Shown here one piece after another: positions 1 through 7,426 of a stretch of 64,000 nt of DNA; within the stretch, counting starts at the first letter, position 1; every line of letters starts with the position of its first letter. The stretch comes from Marinoscillum pacificum (GTDB lineage Bacteria; Bacteroidota; Bacteroidia; Cytophagales; Cyclobacteriaceae): NCBI RefSeq assembly GCF_024714495.1, contig NZ_JAMZMJ010000004.1, forward strand, positions 1-64,000. Direction: 5' to 3'. A program made the position numbers and the translations under genes. Below the pieces are notes generated by a model. It made no database searches. It had not been told where the DNA came from and saw only the letters and a program-made list of their open reading frames with translations.

Positions 1-830
1 TCGATACGGCTACTGATATTCGTGCGGATTTACATGCTGCCTTAATCGACTCGGCTAATGACGTTCGCTCTGATTTGGCTTCAGCTCTGGCTGATTCTGT
101 ACTGAATGTACGATTAGCCTTAACCGACTCAACTTCAGCAATACGCACTGATATGGCCAGTATGCAAAGTCAGATTGATGCGGCAACAACACCATCACTG
201 TCTGATGTTCTATCAATGGGAACCGATGCGAATGCGTCAAGTATTACCAATATTAATGGCATCTCTGTGAATGGAAGTACTTCATTAGGTGATGATATAG
301 CGACCGACAACTTAACGGTAAACTCTACCATCCAAGGTAACCTGACATTTGAAGGTAGTAGTTCAGATGGATATGCGGTGACGTTAGCGCCTGGAACTGG
401 AGATGCTAATTATACAGTTACTCTGCCTGATGCCACAACAACACTTGTAGGAACAGACAATAATCAAACTCTTTCCAATAAGACACTAACTGCAATTAAT
501 ATTAACCCGAATAATGAAGATGTAAATGTAGGTGGAACTGTTATTACAGTTGGATCAAGATCATTAATTAACGTCAATGATGGAGATTCTGGTTCAAATA
601 CTTCATTTACAATTTCAAACGGCACTAAAGACGGTCAGATGCTCATATTAATTTTGGTAGCAAGTGCTAATTCATCGTCTTCTCAAAGCGCTGTTATTCT
701 TTCAGACTCTGGTAACACAATGCTCAATGGGGATTGGGGACCAGATGGAGGTGAGGTTGGTTCTACACTAACAATCATGTGGAATGCCTATTTGAATGCA
801 TGGGTTGAACTTAATAGATCCATTAACTAA
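1..830 (+). CDS. C-terminal part of a repeat-rich surface adhesin or fibre-like protein (5' end outside window)
   Basis: The frame is open from base 3 to the TAA at 828-830, so the gene begins upstream of the window; the internal ATG at 75 is not a convincing start. The first 50 or so residues are degenerate 15-residue repeats with the pattern D-S/T-A-x-D-I/V-R-x-D-L, probably coiled-coil or beta-helical. A low-complexity Ser/Thr/Asn/Asp/Gly region follows. It includes the motif TLSNKTLT, which is common in phage tail-fibre and bacterial surface proteins. The end (GDWGPDGG, then aromatic residues) shows no T9SS sorting domain. The stop overlaps the next ATG by one base (TAATG), so translation is probably coupled to the CHU_C protein and the PorP-like protein. 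A surface adhesin exported with those partners is an inference. A prophage fibre is less likely because no other phage gene is present. Confidence 0.6.
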   Translation, partial: DTATDIRADLHAALIDSANDVRSDLASALADSVLNVRLALTDSTSAIRTDMASMQSQIDAATTPSLSDVLSMGTDANASSITNINGISVNGSTSLGDDIATDNLTVNSTIQGNLTFEGSSSDGYAVTLAPGTGDANYTVTLPDATTTLVGTDNNQTLSNKTLTAININPNNEDVNVGGTVITVGSRSLINVNDGDSGSNTSFTISNGTKDGQMLILILVASANSSSSQSAVILSDSGNTMLNGDWGPDGGEVGSTLTIMWNAYLNAWVELNRSIN

Positions 831-2122
831 TGAGGAAACTTATTTACATATCGTTCCTTATTATTTCATGGCCACTGGTGGCTCAAGATCTCTATATTCC
901 ATCAGGCGCTGAGTTTACCATATCAGATGGAGCTGAAGTTGCAGTGGGAACTGACCTACTAAATAACGGAAGACTAGAAGTAAAGGAAGGTGGCTCTTTC
1001 ATCTGCATGGGTAACATCACGAATGTTGGGTTCTTTATTAACAATGGCCAGCTAGATATGTATCAAAACTGGGCCAATGCAGGAACTTTTAATACCTCCC
1101 AAGGAGAAATGATTTTTTCTGGTGACGGAGAGCAACAGTTCGCCAGTTCTTATCTGCCCATTTCCAGTCTAGTAATTCATAAATCTGGAACAGTACAATT
1201 CAACGCAGACTCTATTAAAATCACTGAAGGGCTACATTTCATAGATGGCGTTCTAACTACTGACAATTCTACACGATTTATCGTGGAAAGCGGAGCCGAA
1301 ATTACACATGAACCCGGCTCTGAATCGTATTACGAAGGAGTAATAACCTCTCGAGGAACTGGGTATCGAATTTTTCCTGTAGGTAACAAAGGATATTACG
1401 GTACTCTTTCTTTCCTGGAAATGCAAGGATCAGGAAATTCTACTGAAATAGACGTAAGCTTAATTCATGATCCAATAGCAGCTACTGCTGGATCTGATTT
1501 GATTGGCGTATCCGATCATAATCGATGGAAAATACAATTGAATAAAGGAGAAATTAGTGAATCGATTATACAAATTGATTTCACTGAAGAAGATCTCGAA
1601 TCGTTCACCAACCCGAATAATATCAGACATAAATTCAATACGCCAGTTATTGCAGTTGCTGATTCTATTCAAGGCGAATACAGTTCTCTGGGAATAGAGT
1701 CTTTGTATGACACTGACTCTGTAAGTTTTGGGATAATCACCAGTGGTGAATCTGCTTCATTTGAGAGAGGAGCATCACGCTATTTCGGTATAGCACTTGC
1801 ACCAACCATAGATCCTAAAGGAGAAATATTCTTCCCCAATGTATTTGCTCCAGCAGCATCTGACAAACGAAATCAAACCTATAAGGTATTTGGTGAGCTG
1901 ATCGCCAACTCTCCTTTTCAGATTAAAATCTATAATAGATTCAGTACGCTAGTTTATCAAGCGGACACCTTTGAAGAAGCCAATCAGATTGGCTGGAATG
2001 GGGTTAATGAAGCTGGCAAAGAAGAAGAAACTGGTTTATTCTATGTATTCGTACAGTACGCTTATGCATACGAACCAGAAAAAATAAATGAGTATTCAGG
2101 CACTATAATGTTGAAGAGATGA
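830..2122 (+). CDS. Secreted protein with T9SS type B (CHU_C, gliding-motility-like) C-terminal domain
   Basis: This is a 430-residue protein with a clear signal peptide at residues 1-19 (ends PLVAQ). Residues 20-160 are rich in G/N turns (NNGRLEV, NVGFFINNG), suggesting a beta-solenoid surface fold. The last 100 residues match the CHU_C pattern: EIFFPNVFAPA, then YKVFGE, FQIKIYNRFSTLVY, a W-N-G turn, and GLFYVFVQY ending in GTIMLKR. That domain directs cargo to the type IX secretion system and is usually served by a SprF/PorP-like partner. Such a partner is encoded immediately downstream and overlaps by 4 bases (ATGA). The start at 830 overlaps the previous stop. The cargo's biological role is unknown. 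Confidence 0.75.
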   Translation: MRKLIYISFLIISWPLVAQDLYIPSGAEFTISDGAEVAVGTDLLNNGRLEVKEGGSFICMGNITNVGFFINNGQLDMYQNWANAGTFNTSQGEMIFSGDGEQQFASSYLPISSLVIHKSGTVQFNADSIKITEGLHFIDGVLTTDNSTRFIVESGAEITHEPGSESYYEGVITSRGTGYRIFPVGNKGYYGTLSFLEMQGSGNSTEIDVSLIHDPIAATAGSDLIGVSDHNRWKIQLNKGEISESIIQIDFTEEDLESFTNPNNIRHKFNTPVIAVADSIQGEYSSLGIESLYDTDSVSFGIITSGESASFERGASRYFGIALAPTIDPKGEIFFPNVFAPAASDKRNQTYKVFGELIANSPFQIKIYNRFSTLVYQADTFEEANQIGWNGVNEAGKEEETGLFYVFVQYAYAYEPEKINEYSGTIMLKR

Positions 2123-3162
2123 GTTGGAAAAAAATCATATCGTCATTGGTGCTATTTGGGTCGATTTCCGTTTTCGGCCAGGAATTGCAATTCTCTCAGT
2201 TCTTTTCATCATCGCTGTATTTGAACCCTGCATTTTCTGCCATCTATGTAGAACCTTCACTGTTTGTGAACTACAGAAGACCAATGGATAATGGGGTCAA
2301 CTATAACGAAACCAGTCAAATATCTGTGTCTATGCCTGTCTTAATCAACAAGGCAGAAAACCTGCCAAGAGGTGGAGTTGGTTTGATGGCATACAATAAT
2401 CAATCTGGTTATGAAGGCATATTTAAAATTTCAGGAGCTTTCCTAAACTATGGTCACAATTTCTCCATTGGGAGACTCAGTACAGAAGTTATTGCTGCTG
2501 GAGTTCAACTAGGCTATGAAAGCTACCGAGTAAACTTTAGTGATTTGCGATGGGGAAGTAGCTATAACCCGTACTATGGATATGATGACTCTATGGCCAC
2601 TCCAGTCAACGAATTTGATGACGAAACCAACCACATGATTGTCAACGCTGGAGTGATGTACTATTACAACCGTCAAAGGAATTTCACTTTGTACAATTAC
2701 AGCGCATTTTCTGGTTTTGCAATTACCAACATCAACAGACCAGACAAGTCATTCGTGAAAAATGGTAATGCCAAAGCTCCTATGCTATTCAAATACCATG
2801 GCGGATTTGAGTTCAAAGTGAGAAAATACAATATTCTTCCAAACATCCTGATCCAATATCAAAGTAGAAACTACACTGCAGATGGAGGGATTTATATGTG
2901 GTATTCGCTACACGAAAACAATTTTGGAACAGGAACGGATATTAAATTCGTTGCAGGGGCGTGGTACCGATTACGCGACTCTTTTATATTCCTGGGTGGA
3001 TTTAATTACAATTCGTTTAGTGTGAAAGCAAGCTATGATCTGAATAGTAACTTGTTCTACAATGATGAAATAGAGTATTCTAGAAACCACTTCGAGTTGT
3101 CACTTCAGTACGTACTAAGAAAAGAATCTAGGGTCAGAAAAATTTCCAACCCACTATTCTAA
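2119..3162 (+). CDS. PorP/SprF family type IX secretion outer-membrane protein
   Basis: The protein has 347 residues. A signal peptide (residues 1-20, ending VFGQ) is followed by the family's hallmark start of the mature protein, ELQFSQFFSSSLYLNPAFSA, where nearly all PorP/SprF members have a Q-[FY]-x-N-P-A-x-[AT] block. The rest has the alternating aromatic and polar pattern of an outer-membrane beta-barrel. In known systems PorP and SprF-like proteins act at the outer membrane with PorE or together with type B substrates. Here the gene overlaps the CHU_C cargo gene by 4 bases. It converges, also with a 4-base overlap, on a PorE-like gene. I infer that it is the dedicated outer-membrane partner for the upstream cargo. 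Confidence 0.85.
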   Translation: MSWKKIISSLVLFGSISVFGQELQFSQFFSSSLYLNPAFSAIYVEPSLFVNYRRPMDNGVNYNETSQISVSMPVLINKAENLPRGGVGLMAYNNQSGYEGIFKISGAFLNYGHNFSIGRLSTEVIAAGVQLGYESYRVNFSDLRWGSSYNPYYGYDDSMATPVNEFDDETNHMIVNAGVMYYYNRQRNFTLYNYSAFSGFAITNINRPDKSFVKNGNAKAPMLFKYHGGFEFKVRKYNILPNILIQYQSRNYTADGGIYMWYSLHENNFGTGTDIKFVAGAWYRLRDSFIFLGGFNYNSFSVKASYDLNSNLFYNDEIEYSRNHFELSLQYVLRKESRVRKISNPLF

Positions 3163-6100
3163 TTTCCTCTGATATAAAGTTTAAGCTTTTGCCCTTTCTC
3201 CAAGTCAATACCTTGAAGGTTGTTCATTTCCATGATTAACTCTTCTGGAATGTTGAACTTCTCAGCTATGGTTGTCACTGTTTCACCTTGCTTCACTGTG
3301 TAGGAATTATCTGATATCACTACAGATTCATTTAGCTCTACTAACATGTCTAGGTTTGGTCTTACATTATCTGGATTTGGAACTCGTAAGGGACGGAAAG
3401 CTTCTAAACCAAAGTCTGGCAATCCATTTGCCTTCTGAATGTCCTCAATGGTCACATGGAAATTTCTACTGATACTGTACAAAGTCCCTTTTGGACGGAT
3501 CAGATATGTCTCTACTGGACGGAAATCTATAGGAGCATTCGATTTTAACTGGAGTTCAATTCGGCGATTGAATTGTCTACCGAATGGATTGTCATTAGGA
3601 GCTACTGGGCTTGACTGGCCAATTGCTAACCACTCCATATTTTCGACTTTCACTCCTAAACTCTTCAACATCCCCAATGCTTGCTCGTTTCTAAGCTTAC
3701 TTAGATTCAGGTTATAGTCTTCATTACCCACATTGTCAGAATGTGACTTCAACTGAATGTATACCTCATTTTTCTTATAGTATTCAGCAATTTCTTTCAA
3801 AGCAATCATTGCCTCAGGTCGAATTTGATACGATCCAAAATCAAAATAGATGTTTGTATTCACTGAATATTGATACTTACCAGACTCTGTACCTTCTACT
3901 TTCAAATCCTTCACGAAGAATGAAGCGGCAACTCCGGAATTTCCGCCAGTAACATCACTCTGACCAGATACAATTTTGAATTCACCGTTTGGAATGTCTT
4001 CAAAAATGAATTTACCCTGATCGTTGGTCATTGCCCTGGCTATGGTTTTGCCATCCTTATCAACAACCTCCACAGGGAAGTTTGCTTTTGGTTTCCCTGA
4101 TTCATTGTCATACAAGTTTCCTTGAGCCGAGATGTAATTGAAATTGCTATTCTCAAATTTCGCTACGGCGAAATTGACACTACTAGAGACATCATCATTT
4201 CTCTCTACCAACACATTTTCACTCAGTATTCGCTGATTTTCAAAACGAAGGTTTTTCAGTTTAGAAAGACCTGCCTTTTCCTCCTCAGTCATCGACAATC
4301 TCAATTGAGCATCAGAAGGATAGATTTTGTACTTATTTCCATCCTTAACCAAAGCTTCTCTTGTAACTAATCTGTTCCATTTACTTTTTAAAGACGGTGC
4401 TAAGCCAGAATAGTAAGCATATGCCTCACGAGTTATGGAAGCTTCTTCTGGAGTGACCGCATCACCTTTAAGTGAAGAAACTAACAAGGACAAATAGGTC
4501 TTTTGAGATGCGCCAAAAGATTTTAAAAACGCATCGTCATCATCTTTGACCTCTGATTTCTTATACTGCTCATTGATGTACTCCATCGCAATAATTCTAT
4601 CAATCGATTTTTGCTTCGAGGTATCTAATGCAATATAAAACTGTACATCTTCCTCTGTCATTGTAGAAATCTGCTGTTCTTCCTCGACAGTTGGAGCTAT
4701 TTCAGTTGCCACAACATTTGTGGTTGGCTTGCTCTCTTCCGTATTATTGGATGCAGGCTTATTAGTGGCAATTGATTCTGCCGGGAGTTGGGCGATTTCT
4801 TCTTTTTGTGTTTCAGCAGATTCATCAGTTTGAATATCAGTTGACGCAACTTGTGGCTTATCCGTGCTCACATTAGTTGTCACTGAACTTGATTTGCTAG
4901 CTTCAACCGGCTTGATTGGCTCCTCAGGCTTGGATACCTCTTTTTTAGGAGTCTCTTTAGCTACTACTTCCGATTCATTACTCAAATCTGGAGTCGTGAA
5001 GTTTGGTTTTTGCGGATTCCAGGTTGGGGCAGATACGGTTACAAATCTTTGGATTCGAAGTTGATCTGCCTGATCATTGATGGATCCTCCTTTATTGATG
5101 AAAGTAGACACATCATCCGCACTGATCGTTTTTACTTTTTGTTTTTGTTCAGCTGTCAGATTCAACTCAGCGAAGTACATATCAGCCTTCAGCGTGTTCT
5201 TAATCATTTTAGCCAAAATACGATTCAGTCTTACTTTCTGACCATCGGAGTATAGTTTATAAAAACTTAAATCCTTTGAATCCAGATTCACACTAAGTTT
5301 ATCAATGGCAGAAACGATAAATGCCGATGCAATCCGCTTCATAGCTGCCAAATGCTCTGAGGACATATTCTGGTAGAATACTCGATCATCATCATTCAGC
5401 TTGTACTTTGGATCATCAGCCATGATCAGAACCTTTTCCTTCACCGATTGATATATGGTGCCTTTGGTCTGATCGTCTATTTGCTTTAAGTAATATGCCA
5501 GAGATGGATTCAAAGCCAATTGATCGATCTGGCTTTTATTCTCAAAATAGTCGTAGGCTATCTGGTCAACTCTTTTCTGTTCTGCAGCTCCTAAGCTTTT
5601 ATAAGTATGAGGAACATATTTGATTTTTTGTGCTTCCTTGACCCTTGTTGCAAGCAAGTGATCCACTGTCTCGCGCTTATCAATATCCAGATTATCATAA
5701 AACCGTCTCTCTTCCGAATCAAAACTAACACTTAGGGCTAAATCACGCTCTTCGATGTACTTCATCACCAAATTATCCATGTGATGCTTATCTGTACTGG
5801 TCAGGTCACGGTAATAAAACTCATCCTCAATCCTTAATGCACGAATATCATTGTCATTCAATTTTCGGACACGCGCATAAATAATCCGATTGATACGCTC
5901 CTTATCATCCAGACTCAAGCTTTTATAAAGATTAGACAATTCATCTGTCATAATCAGATTGACATCAATGATCTTGGCTGCAAGCATGTTGGAAATGATC
6001 TCTTTGATTTCAGCTTCTTTATCAGAATCAAAATCATAGTCATCCGAAAATAAAGACTGTCTCCCTGCAATGGCTTCTTCACTGGAAATCTCGGTAATGA

Positions 6101-7424
6101 TTTCTTGCTCTGTTTTGATATCAAACTGATAGATATCTAGTCTTCCAGCTCCGCCTTCTCTATTTGATGATAGATATCCTTTATGCTTTGTCAAAAACAT
6201 GAATATCTCATCGCGATTGGTATTGAATGGGGAACCCGGATTGAAAATCTCAGGATCCAAAAAAGAAAATCCTTTAGCTAAGAAAATATCGAACCCACCA
6301 TATCCGCGGTGACCATCAGAAGAGAAAAACAACGCTCTTTGGTTAGCATCATAAAATGGTGAAATTTCAAAAAATGGCGTATTAATCTGGTTTCCCAGGT
6401 TTTCTGCACTACTCCAGTTATCATCTCCAGCGTTCAGAGACATCCAAATATCATATTCGCCATACCCGCCTGGGCGGTTGGATGCGAAGAACAAGGTATC
6501 TCCTGTTGGACTCACATTTGGATGGCGTGAATCGTACCCAGCCATATTAACCGCTTCACCTAATGCTTTTGGCTCTGTCCACTCGCCATTTACTTTTGAG
6601 GTCACATAGATATGACACACATCACCTAAGTCATCATTACAATTGGTATAGTAAAACTTAGAGCCATCTCTGTTGAATGTTCCGGAGCCATCGCCCCATT
6701 TCGTATTGACAACTTTTTCTAATTTATCTGATCCTACGTAAGGCTGCCATTTTTCACCTTTTCGCTGAAAACGATAGATATCAGCAAAGGACTCTCCAAA
6801 ACGATAATCGATGAGGTTTCCACGACCGTTAGATCTCGAAGAGGTTAGGCATAAAAACTCATCATCCTCTCCATAAGCGAATGCCGCAAAATCCATGTAT
6901 TCTGTATTGATCTCGTCACTGCATCTTTCAAAATTGTGATCCGGTTTTGGATTGGTAAGATCATTTAATGCCAAAATACAGCCTTCTTTTTCTACCCTAC
7001 CTTGCTTGTAGTACCGTCGATAGCGCTCATCTTCATGAAGGCCAATTTCTTTCAAGTGATCCATGAATTCTTCAAATGCCTGTACCGCCCAGTTAAACTC
7101 ACCTTCATGCTTCAGCATTTCAGCATAGTAAAACTTAGCCAATGGAAAACGGCTATCGTCTTCCTTAGACACTTTTTCATAATAGAATAAAGCACTCTCA
7201 TAATCAAACGTGAGCCGGTAACACTCACCCATTTGGAATAAGGCACCTAAATGTCCAGGTTCCTGATCCAATACATCTTTATAAAAGCGCATGGCTTTCA
7301 CATATTGACCACTTTCAAATAATTTATCCCCTTCACGGAAGACAAGTGACTTACTCAAATCCTGTCCGATTGAGAATAGTGGCATGAGACATACCAAAAA
7401 AATGACTGTTAATCGATTATGCAT
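3159..7424 (-). CDS. Giant PorE-like protein: TPR, beta-propeller, helical repeats, regulatory domain, OmpA, two LysM
   Basis: I chose the ATG at 7424 because the longer frame starts with TTG at 7460, while the ATG gives a standard signal peptide (MHNRLTVIFL...FSIGQ) 2 bases after the upstream stop. Numbering from 7460, TPR-like helices occupy about 35-150, WD40/PD40 propeller repeats (SPTGDTLFFASNRPGG) about 190-450, and unusual helical repeats about 470-780. A Pro/Thr/Ser/Glu linker covers 820-925 and two or three more helical repeats 930-1050. A carboxypeptidase-like domain lies at 1110-1175, an OmpA peptidoglycan-binding domain (NIYFDFGSYQIRPEA, NRRIELQL) at 1200-1310, and two LysM domains (TYLIRPKGTLYSISRNF; SYTVKQGETVTTIAEKFNI) after 1315. 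The TPR-propeller-CRD-OmpA order is that of PorE, which tethers the T9SS to the wall. At about 1421 residues it is roughly twice PorE's length. The helical repeats and LysM pair are extra. Confidence 0.8.
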   Translation of the reverse strand: MHNRLTVIFLVCLMPLFSIGQDLSKSLVFREGDKLFESGQYVKAMRFYKDVLDQEPGHLGALFQMGECYRLTFDYESALFYYEKVSKEDDSRFPLAKFYYAEMLKHEGEFNWAVQAFEEFMDHLKEIGLHEDERYRRYYKQGRVEKEGCILALNDLTNPKPDHNFERCSDEINTEYMDFAAFAYGEDDEFLCLTSSRSNGRGNLIDYRFGESFADIYRFQRKGEKWQPYVGSDKLEKVVNTKWGDGSGTFNRDGSKFYYTNCNDDLGDVCHIYVTSKVNGEWTEPKALGEAVNMAGYDSRHPNVSPTGDTLFFASNRPGGYGEYDIWMSLNAGDDNWSSAENLGNQINTPFFEISPFYDANQRALFFSSDGHRGYGGFDIFLAKGFSFLDPEIFNPGSPFNTNRDEIFMFLTKHKGYLSSNREGGAGRLDIYQFDIKTEQEIITEISSEEAIAGRQSLFSDDYDFDSDKEAEIKEIISNMLAAKIIDVNLIMTDELSNLYKSLSLDDKERINRIIYARVRKLNDNDIRALRIEDEFYYRDLTSTDKHHMDNLVMKYIEERDLALSVSFDSEERRFYDNLDIDKRETVDHLLATRVKEAQKIKYVPHTYKSLGAAEQKRVDQIAYDYFENKSQIDQLALNPSLAYYLKQIDDQTKGTIYQSVKEKVLIMADDPKYKLNDDDRVFYQNMSSEHLAAMKRIASAFIVSAIDKLSVNLDSKDLSFYKLYSDGQKVRLNRILAKMIKNTLKADMYFAELNLTAEQKQKVKTISADDVSTFINKGGSINDQADQLRIQRFVTVSAPTWNPQKPNFTTPDLSNESEVVAKETPKKEVSKPEEPIKPVEASKSSSVTTNVSTDKPQVASTDIQTDESAETQKEEIAQLPAESIATNKPASNNTEESKPTTNVVATEIAPTVEEEQQISTMTEEDVQFYIALDTSKQKSIDRIIAMEYINEQYKKSEVKDDDDAFLKSFGASQKTYLSLLVSSLKGDAVTPEEASITREAYAYYSGLAPSLKSKWNRLVTREALVKDGNKYKIYPSDAQLRLSMTEEEKAGLSKLKNLRFENQRILSENVLVERNDDVSSSVNFAVAKFENSNFNYISAQGNLYDNESGKPKANFPVEVVDKDGKTIARAMTNDQGKFIFEDIPNGEFKIVSGQSDVTGGNSGVAASFFVKDLKVEGTESGKYQYSVNTNIYFDFGSYQIRPEAMIALKEIAEYYKKNEVYIQLKSHSDNVGNEDYNLNLSKLRNEQALGMLKSLGVKVENMEWLAIGQSSPVAPNDNPFGRQFNRRIELQLKSNAPIDFRPVETYLIRPKGTLYSISRNFHVTIEDIQKANGLPDFGLEAFRPLRVPNPDNVRPNLDMLVELNESVVISDNSYTVKQGETVTTIAEKFNIPEELIMEMNNLQGIDLEKGQKLKLYIRGN

Positions 7425-7426
7425 AA

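Noticed and set aside
1-830. Prophage tail-fibre gene
   Set aside because: The TLSNKTLT motif is shared with phage fibres, but no other phage gene, integrase or att-like repeat is present and the neighbours are secretion genes.
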